Of a stretch of 5,269 bases of DNA, positions 1-5,269 are shown piece by piece (position 1 is the stretch's first letter; every line of letters starts with the position of its first letter). This stretch comes from an uncultured Faecalibacterium sp. Its GTDB lineage: Bacteria > Bacillota > Clostridia > Oscillospirales > Ruminococcaceae. The translations under genes were made by a program, and so were the position numbers. The notes under the pieces were generated by a model. That model was not told where the DNA came from, did not search any database, and worked only from the letters and a program-made list of their open reading frames with translations. Location: assembly GCA_937917475.1 (NCBI GenBank), contig CALDNF010000165.1:1-5269 (forward strand), read 5' to 3'.

Positions 1-1237
1 GCAGCACACCGGCACGGCTGGCGGCAAAGTTCAGGCCGCCCTGCAGGTAGCAGGTGTAGGGCTCCCGGAGGGGGCCGTCGCAGGAGAGCTCAATGGTGCT
101 GCCCTGCGTAAAGCTGCCGCTTGCCATGACCACCTCATCGGTGTAGCCCGGTTCCGGCGAGGGTTCCGGGGCGGCGTAGCTGTCCACCGGGCTGGCCGAC
201 TGGATGCCCCGGCAGAAACCGATGAGGGCATCTGCCGTACCGGCATCAAAGCAGGTCACGATGTCGTTGTGATCCTCGCAGTACCGGGGAATGGGATTTT
301 TGCCCAGCAATTCCAGCAGGCACTGCGCATAAATGGCGGTCTTGATGGCCTCGCAAACCACGCCGGGTGCATAGTAGAAGCCCAGATACATATCCCGGGG
401 TGTGTCCAGCGTGCAGCCCAGCTCCTTGCCCAGACCGGGGGCATTGAGCCGGTAAGCACACTGCTCCACCAGATCATGACGGCCTGCAATGTAGCCGCCG
501 GTGGGGGCAATGCCGCCGCCGGGATTCTTGATCAGGCTGCCCACCACAAGGTCGGCACCGGCCTGACAGGGCTCTTCGGTCTGAGTAAACTCCCCATAGC
601 AGTTATCCACAAAGATGATGATATCGGGGTTTGCTGCCCGGGCCGTATCAGCGATTTTCCGGATGGTGGCAAGGTCGAAGGCGTTGCGCTGCAGATAACC
701 CCGGCTGCGCTGGATGTGGCAGACCTTGGCCCCGGGTGCCTTCTGGGCAATGAGGGCATAGTCCGGGGTATGGTCCGGCAGAAGCGGTGCTTCCTCGTAC
801 TTCACGCCGTAATCCATCAGGGTGCCGGTGCCTTTGCCCTTGCCGTCCAGCCCGATGACGCCTTCCAGCGTATCGTAGGGGCGGCCGGTGGCGGCAAGCA
901 GGGTGTCGCCGGTGCGCAGCAGACCAAAGAGGGCCACAGCCAGCGTGTGGGTCCCGCTTTGGAATTGACTGCGGACCAGCGCATCCTCGGCTCCCATCAC
1001 CTCGGCAAAGATCTGTTCCAGCTTGGCCCGGCCGGTGTCCCACAAGCCGTAGCCGGTGGTGCCCAGCATATCGGTGGAGGACATCTGGGTGTCCGCAAAG
1101 GCCTTGAGCATCTTGAGCTGGTTGAAATCCCGGATCTCCTCCATATGGCGGAAATAGGGCTGGCAGAGCTCCATGGCTTTTTCATCCAAAGCCAGAACCT
1201 CAGGTTTGTAATCGAAAAAGTGGTTCAACATTGACAT
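1..1237 (-). CDS. Methionine gamma-lyase family protein (aluminium-resistance protein family), C-terminus cut by window edge
   Basis: This is a PLP-dependent enzyme of the Met_gamma_lyase / 'aluminium resistance protein' family, a fold-type I (Cys/Met metabolism-like) cytoplasmic protein. The sequence shows 412 residues. TGYGLWDTGR (61-70) and QFQSGTHTL (91-99) form the N-terminal cofactor and substrate region. VDNCYGEF (210-217) contains Asp211, the likely partner of the PLP ring nitrogen. SLIKNPGGG (234-242) contains Lys237, the expected Schiff-base lysine. The conserved tail around REPYTCYLQGGLNF (391-404) is also present. Family members are about 410-430 residues long, so only a few to about 20 residues should be missing beyond the left edge. 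The ATG at 1237 is preferred over the in-frame ATG at 1231 because AGGA (1251-1248) lies 10 nt upstream. It is the last visible gene of the murD operon, 22 bp after the GNAT stop. Family assignment is firm. The true substrate is not: the aluminium-resistance label is historical, and cysteine, methionine or another thiol amino acid are all possible. Confidence 0.93.
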   Translation of the reverse strand, partial: MSMLNHFFDYKPEVLALDEKAMELCQPYFRHMEEIRDFNQLKMLKAFADTQMSSTDMLGTTGYGLWDTGRAKLEQIFAEVMGAEDALVRSQFQSGTHTLAVALFGLLRTGDTLLAATGRPYDTLEGVIGLDGKGKGTGTLMDYGVKYEEAPLLPDHTPDYALIAQKAPGAKVCHIQRSRGYLQRNAFDLATIRKIADTARAANPDIIIFVDNCYGEFTQTEEPCQAGADLVVGSLIKNPGGGIAPTGGYIAGRHDLVEQCAYRLNAPGLGKELGCTLDTPRDMYLGFYYAPGVVCEAIKTAIYAQCLLELLGKNPIPRYCEDHNDIVTCFDAGTADALIGFCRGIQSASPVDSYAAPEPSPEPGYTDEVVMASGSFTQGSTIELSCDGPLREPYTCYLQGGLNFAASRAGVL

Positions 1238-1247
1238 ATTTAATTTT

Positions 1248-1251
1248 TCCT
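1248..1251 (-). promoter_or_regulatory. Ribosome binding site of the methionine gamma-lyase family gene
   Basis: Read on the minus strand, TTAGGA lies just inside the 22-bp gap after the GNAT stop, and its AGGA core is 10 nt from the ATG at 1237. From the second in-frame ATG at 1231 it would be 16 nt away, so this site decides the start. The gap has no room for a promoter of its own, which supports co-transcription with the GNAT gene. Confidence 0.7.
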
Positions 1252-1259
1252 AAGTTCTT

Positions 1260-2018
1260 TTATTTTTCGTAGCGTGCATATTCGCCCAGCTTTTCAAAGC
1301 CGAGACTTCTGTAAAAATGCACCCGCTCCGGGCTGCACAGAAACACCGGCTGGTATCCTCTGGCTGAAAGCGCATTTGCCATCTGAACGATGATCCGCCC
1401 GCCGACACCTCGACCCCGCAGCGATTCTTCCGTTTCACCGCAGGCCATATAAGCCTGCCCATTTGCAATGGCGTACGCTCCCACTGTGCAGGCAAGCTTT
1501 CTTTCCCGGGTCCTCAGGGCCCAGACAAAGGCTCTGCCCCGGCTGCGCTTGGTGCAGAGTTCCGAGTAAAAGTCGTCCCGCCGGGCGGGGCTGTCCGGAA
1601 AGAGGAACTCCGCAATGGGAAAAGCCGGGGGCTCCTCATCCAGTGTCAGGCTTGCCCAAAGCGTCTCATCTGCGGACGGAAGCGGCAGCTGACGGCCCGG
1701 CATAAGTCCAAACACCGTATGGGTCTTTGCTCTGGTCCATCCCGTCGGCGGTGGACCCTCGGCTTCGTCCAATACCACTGCCTGACTGCCGCAGAAGCTC
1801 AGAAAGCTGGCCAGTTCATCCGGGTTTCCATGGCCCGCCACCCAGGCGGTCCTTCCGCTCAGCTCCACGGCCAGCGTCGGCCCCTCAAAAAAGCGTCCCG
1901 GCTGGCTTTTGCCAAACAGCTCCAGTGAAAGCGGCATTTGGGCCGCAAAACAAAGCTTATCCCGGCAGGCATTGAAAAAACGCTGTTTCTGACGCTGATC
2001 CGTCACCTGTGCGATCAT
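1260..2018 (-). CDS. GNAT family N-acetyltransferase with an unassigned N-terminal half
   Basis: This 252-residue cytoplasmic protein probably transfers an acetyl group from acetyl-CoA to an amine. The substrate cannot be read from the sequence. The C-terminal half (about 135-252) is a GNAT domain. It has a beta-strand with ACTVGAYAIANGQAYMA (176-192), the acetyl-CoA pyrophosphate loop RGRGVGGRI (201-209, the R/Q-x-x-G-x-G/A motif A), and the typical C-terminal FYRSLGFE (235-242). Residues 1-130 show no clear catalytic motif. They may be a degenerate GNAT-like or substrate-specificity domain, as in two-domain GNAT proteins; this is inference. The ATG at 2018 overlaps the murD TGA (ATGA). No good Shine-Dalgarno sequence lies before it, so translation is probably coupled to murD. 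It ends with TAA, 22 bp before the lyase gene. The domain call is confident; the function is unknown. Confidence 0.88.
   Translation of the reverse strand: MIAQVTDQRQKQRFFNACRDKLCFAAQMPLSLELFGKSQPGRFFEGPTLAVELSGRTAWVAGHGNPDELASFLSFCGSQAVVLDEAEGPPPTGWTRAKTHTVFGLMPGRQLPLPSADETLWASLTLDEEPPAFPIAEFLFPDSPARRDDFYSELCTKRSRGRAFVWALRTRERKLACTVGAYAIANGQAYMACGETEESLRGRGVGGRIIVQMANALSARGYQPVFLCSPERVHFYRSLGFEKLGEYARYEK
2015..2018 (-). promoter_or_regulatory. ATGA stop/start overlap coupling murD to the GNAT gene
   Basis: On the minus strand the last codons of murD read CTG AAA TGA, and the A of AAA plus the TGA form ATGA, so the GNAT start codon shares three bases with the murD stop context. No strong AGGAGG-like motif is seen in the 20 nt before this ATG. 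The arrangement is the usual one for translational reinitiation, and it implies that the acetyltransferase is made in step with MurD. Confidence 0.8.
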
Positions 2019-3412
2019 TTCAGTGCGTTGACGATGTTCTTGAAGTCCCGTCCCCGGGCCTCAAAGTTGGGGTAGAGGTCAAAGGATGCACTGGCGGGAG
2101 AGAGAATGATCTCGTCGCCGGGCTTTGCAGCAGCACGGGCCAGCTCCACAGCGTGCTGCATCGAATCGGCGTGCTGGATCTCCAGACCGCTGGCCGCAAA
2201 GTCGGGATGCTCCCGGACAGCCTTCTCAATGCGGGGGCCGGTAGCACCCATGAGGATCAGAGTCTTGACGTGCTTCAGCACTTCGGGAGCCAGCGGCTCA
2301 TAGGGGATCTTCTTATCGTAGCCGCCGGCGATCAGGATCACCTTCTGATCGAAGCTGCGCAGGCCCGCAATGGTGCGGGTGGGGCTGGTGCCGATGGAAT
2401 CGTTGTAATAGGTCACGCCGTCCAGCACACGCACCGGCTCAATGCGGTGCTCCACACCGGTAAAGGTGCTGCCCACCTTCTGGATGGCCTCAACCGGCAC
2501 TTCACCCCAGACTGCAGCGGCTGCAGCCAGCAGATTTTCGATGTTGTGCAGGCCCCGGAGCTTCACGTCCTTCTGCGCCAGGAAGGGAGTCACCACACCG
2601 TTTTCCGCCATGCAGAGCATCCCATCTTCCCGCAGGAAAGCACCGTTGTCGGTGGTATGCAGGCGGGTGAACCACACCTGCTTGCCCTTGCAGTCGGGCA
2701 CCATGGAGCGGGTGATGTCGTTTTCGTAGCCCAGCACCTCACGGCAGGGCGGCACCTGATGGAGCAGGATATTCCGCTTGGCATCGATATACTCCTGCAT
2801 ATCCTTGTGATGATCCAGATGGTTGGGGGTCACATTGGTGACGACCGAGATTCTGGGGCTCTTGTGCATACTGATGAGCTGGAAGCTGGACAGCTCTACC
2901 ACTGCCACATCCTCCGGGGCCACATCGGGCAGCATGGGCAGCAGGGCAGCACCGATATTGCCGCCCAGATGGACCTTGCGGCCTGCAGCCTCATAGAACT
3001 TGGAGATCAGGGTGGTGGTGGTGGTCTTGCCGTCGGAGCCGGTCACGCCTACGATCTCACAGGGGCAGAAATCAAAGAAGAGCTCCACCTCGCTGGTGAC
3101 CATGGTACCTGCCGCAATGGCATCCTGCAGCGGCTTCTGGAAATACTCAAAGCCCGGGGTGCGCAGGATGATGTCCTGCCCCTTGAAGCCGTCCATGTAG
3201 TTGTCGCCTAAGCTCAGCTTGATGCCAAGGCTGCGGATGGTGTCGGCATAATCGCCGAACTCCTCCACCGACTTTTTCTTATCGCAGAGGGTCACATGAG
3301 CTCCCAGCTCCACAAACTCCTTGATGAGGGTCTTGTGGCTGACGCCTGCACCGATGAAAGCGACATTTTTGCCGCAGACCAGCTCGGCAAGTTTCTGCTG
3401 TTCTTTCTGCAT
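2015..3412 (-). CDS. murD: UDP-N-acetylmuramoyl-L-alanine--D-glutamate ligase (MurD)
   Basis: MurD is the cytoplasmic Mur ligase that adds D-glutamate to UDP-MurNAc-L-alanine with ATP, the second amino-acid step of peptidoglycan precursor synthesis. The 465-residue product has the three expected domains. First is a Rossmann-like UDP-binding domain with NVAFIGAGVSH (16-26) and the acidic TLCDKK (41-46). Second is a central ATPase with P-loop GVTGSDGKT (122-130), ELSSFQL (173-179), TNVTPNHLDHH (192-202) and Lys212 in the DAKRN segment, at the place of the carbamylated lysine of E. coli MurD. Third is a C-terminal domain with FTGVEHRIE (317-325), YYNDSIGTSP (335-344), AGGYDKK (362-368) and LSPASASFD (437-445), then NFEARGRDF (449-457). 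Length is normal for the family (about 440-470). The ATG at 3412 is chosen over an upstream in-frame TTG at 3469 because AGGAGG sits 10 nt before it. It is the first gene of a leftward unit, with no other cell-wall gene in view. Confidence 0.97.
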   Translation of the reverse strand: MQKEQQKLAELVCGKNVAFIGAGVSHKTLIKEFVELGAHVTLCDKKKSVEEFGDYADTIRSLGIKLSLGDNYMDGFKGQDIILRTPGFEYFQKPLQDAIAAGTMVTSEVELFFDFCPCEIVGVTGSDGKTTTTTLISKFYEAAGRKVHLGGNIGAALLPMLPDVAPEDVAVVELSSFQLISMHKSPRISVVTNVTPNHLDHHKDMQEYIDAKRNILLHQVPPCREVLGYENDITRSMVPDCKGKQVWFTRLHTTDNGAFLREDGMLCMAENGVVTPFLAQKDVKLRGLHNIENLLAAAAAVWGEVPVEAIQKVGSTFTGVEHRIEPVRVLDGVTYYNDSIGTSPTRTIAGLRSFDQKVILIAGGYDKKIPYEPLAPEVLKHVKTLILMGATGPRIEKAVREHPDFAASGLEIQHADSMQHAVELARAAAKPGDEIILSPASASFDLYPNFEARGRDFKNIVNALK

Positions 3413-3422
3413 AAAAACAGAA

Positions 3423-3428
3423 CCTCCT
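3423..3428 (-). promoter_or_regulatory. Ribosome binding site of murD
   Basis: A full AGGAGG (within AGAGGAGGTT on the minus strand) lies 10 nt before the ATG at 3412, with a T-rich spacer. It fixes the murD start and removes the 19-residue N-terminal extension that an upstream in-frame TTG at 3469 would give. That TTG falls inside a predicted hairpin and lacks a comparable site. Confidence 0.9.
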
Positions 3429-3464
3429 CTATAATAAATGAATATCCAGTAACTTTTCTGTAGC

Positions 3465-3480
3465 AGCAATTCTCATTGCT
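3465..3480 (-). promoter_or_regulatory. Perfect 6-bp inverted repeat at the predicted 5' end of the murD transcript
   Basis: On the minus strand the sequence is AGCAAT-GAGA-ATTGCT, with perfect 6-bp arms around a GNRA-type tetraloop. The predicted start site for the promoter at 3514-3486 is about 3479, so in RNA the hairpin would be at the extreme 5' end. It could protect the message from 5' decay, or act in DNA as a repressor site. The stem is short and AT-containing, so chance is not excluded. It lies more than 35 nt from the ribosome binding site and would not mask it. Confidence 0.45.
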
Positions 3481-3485
3481 TTCCC

Positions 3486-3514
3486 ATTTTACACCTTTTA
3501 AAGGCAATTGGCAA
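3486..3514 (-). promoter_or_regulatory. Predicted sigma-A-type promoter of the murD operon
   Basis: On the minus strand, TTGCCA (3514-3509, 5/6 to TTGACA) and TAAAAT (3491-3486, 5/6 to TATAAT) are separated by exactly 17 bp. The predicted start is near 3479, giving an untranslated leader of about 67 nt that contains a small hairpin and the AGGAGG. It lies in the AT-rich divergent region, and no other promoter is needed for the three tightly packed genes downstream. This is a motif match, not an experimental site. Confidence 0.7.
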
Positions 3515-3555
3515 CGGAAAACCCAAAACCATGGCACAAAAGGCCATTGAAATTC

Positions 3556-3571
3556 ACAATTTGATAATTGT
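3556..3571. promoter_or_regulatory. Operator-like dyad overlapping the -35 region of the lipoprotein gene promoter
   Basis: ACAATT-TGAT-AATTGT is a perfect inverted repeat with 6-bp arms and a 4-bp centre. Its right arm overlaps the first bases of the proposed -35 element TTGTCT (3568-3573). A 16-bp dyad at this place is what a dimeric repressor site would look like. However, the sequence matches no regulator consensus that I can name, and AT-rich DNA readily produces such dyads. Confidence 0.35.
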
Positions 3572-3596
3572 CTTTTCCGACACTTTCTGCTACACT
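3568..3596 (+). promoter_or_regulatory. Predicted promoter of the substrate-binding lipoprotein gene
   Basis: TTGTCT (3568-3573, 4/6 to the -35 consensus) and TACACT (3591-3596, 4/6 to the -10 consensus) are 17 bp apart. TGC directly before TACACT supplies an extended -10 (TGn) element, which can compensate for the moderate hexamers. The start would be near 3603, leaving a leader of about 60 nt before the TTG start codon. This is based only on the sequence match. Confidence 0.55.
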
Positions 3597-3600
3597 TATT

Positions 3601-3616
3601 GAGCAGAACATTGCTC
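3601..3616 (+). promoter_or_regulatory. Short stem-loop at the predicted 5' end of the lipoprotein mRNA
   Basis: GAGCA (3601-3605) and TGCTC (3612-3616) are perfect complements around GAACAT, and a G-U pair could shorten the loop to four bases. With transcription starting near 3603 most of the stem would form at the 5' end of the RNA, like the hairpin predicted at the start of the murD leader. It is not followed by a T run, so it is not a terminator. It may be a 5'-stabilising element or chance. Confidence 0.35.
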
Positions 3617-3647
3617 CTGCGTAATTCTTATGATCTTCTGAACCCCG

Positions 3648-3653
3648 AAAGGA
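3648..3653 (+). promoter_or_regulatory. Ribosome binding site that supports the TTG start of the lipoprotein gene
   Basis: AAAGGA lies 10 nt before TTG at 3664. In that frame a TGA stop sits at 3631-3633, and no ATG or GTG occurs between this stop and the signal peptide. The Shine-Dalgarno placement and the closed frame upstream therefore leave TTG as the only reasonable start. Confidence 0.8.
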
Positions 3654-3663
3654 CTTATTCCCC

Positions 3664-5220
3664 TTGAAATTACACATCCGATTTTTTGCAGCGGCCTTTG
3701 CCGCCGCTTTCGTCTTTTCCCTCACCGGCTGTGGGTCCGGCTCCAACAGCTTTACATGGTTTGTGGATGACATTCCTTCAAACCTTGACCCACAGGTGGC
3801 CTCCAACGCCTCCGACGTCATCGCCTGTGAGAACCTCTACAGCGGCCTTGTCCGGAAAAACTCTTCCGGACAGCTGGTGCCTGCCCTCTGCGAGCGGTGG
3901 GAGATCTCTTCCGACAAGCGCACCTATACCTTTTATCTGAAGAGCGGCCTGACCTATACTGCCGCCAAAGGCACCGCCACGGACTACGCCATTACCGCAG
4001 AGGACTTTGTCTTTGCGTTCCGGCGGATGTTCCGGGCCGAGACCGCTTCTCCCTATGCCGTGGAATTTTCGGCCATTGAAAACAGCTCTGCCGTTCTCAG
4101 CGGACAGATGCCGGAGTCGTCTCTTGGCGTCTCGGCCCACGGTGACACCACTCTGGTATTTCAGCTCAGCGCACCGGATGAAAATTTTCTCTCCAAGCTC
4201 ACCCTGCCTGGGGCCATGCCCTGTGACGAAGGCTTCTTTGATTCCACCCGGGGTACCTACGGCCTGACCACCGCTTCCACCCTTTCCAGCGGAAGTTTTT
4301 ACATTTACAACTGGACAGCCAGCGGTTTGTTCCTCCGGCGGGAGCCTTCCGGCAGTCTGGTGGACAGTTTACGTCTGGTCCAGAACACCAACGCCAGCGG
4401 GCAGTCTGCCGCTCAGCTCCTTGCCAACGAGAAATGTTCCGCTGCACTGGACACCTCAGGTGAGAAGACCTCCTACCAGAGCATTTCCTATTCCGACACC
4501 ACATGGAGCCTTGTGTTCAACTGCAACTCGGTCTTTGCTTCCACCGAACTGCGGCAGGCCCTTGCCGGAGTCGCACGCTCGGCTGCAGAAGTGCCGGACA
4601 GCGGGCTTTTCGCCCCGGCGTCCGGTCTCATTCCGGACGGTCTGACCGTGGATGGCATCGATTACCGGGACGCTGCCGGCGACCCTGCCCCGAGCATCCC
4701 GGACCCCAAACAGCTCTACATGACCGCCCGGCAGGGGATGGCCAACTCGGATTTCAACAAGGTCACCCTCCTGCTCCCTGCCGACAGTGGTTTGACGCAG
4801 GCTGCGGAGACCATCAACGGAGAATGGCAGAAGCAGTTTTCCCTTTTCTTCTCGGTGGAAGAAGTTCCGCAGGAGGATTTTGAAAAGCGGCTGACCGATG
4901 GCGATTACACCATTGCTCTGGTTCCGGTCAGTGCCGAGAGCGGCAGCGTTTACAGCATCCTGAACCAGTTCACGGCGCAGGGCGGCGGACTGGCAAACTA
5001 CAGCAACTCCCTTTACTCCACCCAGCTCAGTGCCAGTGCCTCGGCCACCGGCAGCACCCGGGCTGCTCTGCTGGCTGACTGTGAACGGCAGCTGCTGAGT
5101 GATTGCGCAGCAGTTCCCCTCTTTTCTCAGCAAAAGCGGCTGCTTCTTGCCAACGGCATTAAAAACCTGATTTTTGACCCCTTTGGTCCAGTGCTTGACC
5201 TGACAGAGACCACGCTATAG
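3664..5220 (+). CDS. Peptide/oligopeptide-type ABC transporter substrate-binding lipoprotein (SBP family 5)
   Basis: This 518-residue protein is an OppA/DppA-like extracellular binding protein. It is anchored to the outer face of the membrane and delivers peptides or a similar ligand to an ABC permease. The N-terminus is a lipoprotein signal: MKLHIR, a hydrophobic Ala/Phe-rich stretch (7-20) and the lipobox LTGC, with Cys23 as the lipidated residue. The mature part follows the SBP_bac_5 pattern. LDPQVASNASD (41-51) and ENLYSGLVR (56-64) start the domain. ERWEISSDKRTYTFYLKSG (77-95) and ITAEDFVFAFRRMF (110-123) are family hallmarks. A second lobe contains DFNKVTLLLPADSG (363-376) and EWQKQF (387-392), and the ending is PLFSQQKRLLLANGIKNL (485-502). 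Length is within the usual 500-600. Start is TTG, since the next in-frame Met is at residue 123. No permease or ATPase gene is in the window, so partners and ligand are unknown; they may lie to the right or be encoded elsewhere. Confidence 0.93.
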   Translation: MKLHIRFFAAAFAAAFVFSLTGCGSGSNSFTWFVDDIPSNLDPQVASNASDVIACENLYSGLVRKNSSGQLVPALCERWEISSDKRTYTFYLKSGLTYTAAKGTATDYAITAEDFVFAFRRMFRAETASPYAVEFSAIENSSAVLSGQMPESSLGVSAHGDTTLVFQLSAPDENFLSKLTLPGAMPCDEGFFDSTRGTYGLTTASTLSSGSFYIYNWTASGLFLRREPSGSLVDSLRLVQNTNASGQSAAQLLANEKCSAALDTSGEKTSYQSISYSDTTWSLVFNCNSVFASTELRQALAGVARSAAEVPDSGLFAPASGLIPDGLTVDGIDYRDAAGDPAPSIPDPKQLYMTARQGMANSDFNKVTLLLPADSGLTQAAETINGEWQKQFSLFFSVEEVPQEDFEKRLTDGDYTIALVPVSAESGSVYSILNQFTAQGGGLANYSNSLYSTQLSASASATGSTRAALLADCERQLLSDCAAVPLFSQQKRLLLANGIKNLIFDPFGPVLDLTETTL

Positions 5221-5269
5221 CAATCCCATGAATTAGCGCAAATAGTCACAAGATTTGAACCAGCCGGAA
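5221..5269. other. Downstream 49 bp without a callable gene
   Basis: After the TAG of the lipoprotein gene there is no clear hairpin plus T-run terminator, and no ribosome binding site with a lasting open frame (an ATG at 5228 meets TAG after one codon). The minus strand contains GGTTCAAATC near 5250-5260, which resembles the T-arm of a tRNA but pairs poorly. The window ends before this can be settled. Confidence 0.4.

Larger units (their letters stand above)
3413..3663. other. AT-rich divergent intergenic region between murD and the substrate-binding lipoprotein gene
   Basis: This 251-bp region separates the leftward murD unit from the rightward lipoprotein gene and is visibly richer in A and T than the genes on both sides. 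It contains a predicted promoter for each direction, both ribosome binding sites and three short inverted repeats. The two predicted start sites (about 3479 leftward and 3603 rightward) are about 124 bp apart and point away from each other, so the transcripts would not overlap. No convincing small protein gene, riboswitch or intrinsic terminator was found in it. Confidence 0.75.

Noticed and set aside
269..1234. 321-residue rightward open frame opposite the lyase gene
   Set aside because: It lies entirely antisense to a clearly conserved PLP-enzyme gene. Its protein has no recognisable motif, and long antisense frames are expected in GC-rich coding DNA.
2009..3211. 400-residue rightward open frame opposite murD
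   Set aside because: It is the antisense shadow of murD. The product is His/Gly/Ala-rich with no domain, and there is no ribosome binding site or promoter for it.
3431..3436. TATTAT as a second -10 box for murD
   Set aside because: There is no -35-like hexamer 16-18 bp upstream, and transcription would start at the ribosome binding site itself.
3413..3469. Longer murD start at TTG 3469, adding 19 residues
   Set aside because: The TTG lies in the inverted repeat at the transcript start and lacks a Shine-Dalgarno sequence, and the extra residues would be encoded across the strong AGGAGG that serves the ATG at 3412.
3561..3596. TTGATA as the -35 box paired with TACACT
   Set aside because: The spacer would be 24 bp, far from the usual 16-18; TTGTCT seven bases later gives exactly 17.
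3498..3821. 107-residue leftward frame crossing the intergenic region
   Set aside because: It is antisense to the signal peptide region of the lipoprotein gene and runs through both promoters, with no domain or ribosome binding site.
4456..5133. 225-residue leftward frame opposite the lipoprotein gene
   Set aside because: It is antisense to conserved binding-protein coding sequence, and its protein shows no family motif.
1..5269. CRISPR array, insertion sequence, phage or toxin-antitoxin genes
   Set aside because: No regularly spaced repeats, transposase or integrase frames, or terminal inverted repeats were found, and all large frames belong to housekeeping or transport families.

Overview
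This window looks like ordinary chromosomal DNA from a GC-rich gut Clostridium-class bacterium. I infer Oscillospiraceae/Ruminococcaceae, possibly close to Faecalibacterium. The basis is GC-rich, C/G-ending codons, an AT-rich promoter region with Gram-positive AGGAGG-type ribosome binding sites, a MurD with a GSDGKT P-loop, a methionine gamma-lyase-family protein of Firmicutes type, and a Cys-lipidated family 5 solute-binding protein. The genus is an inference from sequence style, not a database result.

Layout. Positions 1-3412 hold a leftward three-gene unit. It is transcribed from about 3479: murD (3412-2015), then a GNAT acetyltransferase (2018-1260) whose ATG overlaps the murD stop in an ATGA junction, then after 22 bp a PLP-dependent methionine gamma-lyase family protein (1237 to the left edge, missing only its extreme C-terminus). 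A 251-bp AT-rich intergenic region (3413-3663) separates this from a rightward gene, 3664-5220. That gene encodes a lipoprotein substrate-binding component of a peptide-type ABC transporter and starts at TTG. The last 49 bp contain no gene that can be called.

How it works together. murD makes UDP-MurNAc-L-Ala-D-Glu for peptidoglycan synthesis. It sits here outside a division/cell-wall cluster and drives two downstream genes of less defined role. The divergent lipoprotein gene has its own promoter, and its permease and ATPase partners are not visible. The intergenic region has a good sigma-A-type promoter facing each way. Each promoter has a short inverted repeat at its predicted transcript start, and the rightward one also has a dyad over its -35 box.

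No previously undescribed system is evident. The points most worth checking are the murD-GNAT-lyase linkage, the dyad symmetries in the divergent promoter region, the unassigned N-terminal half of the GNAT protein, and a weak tRNA T-arm-like string at the right edge.
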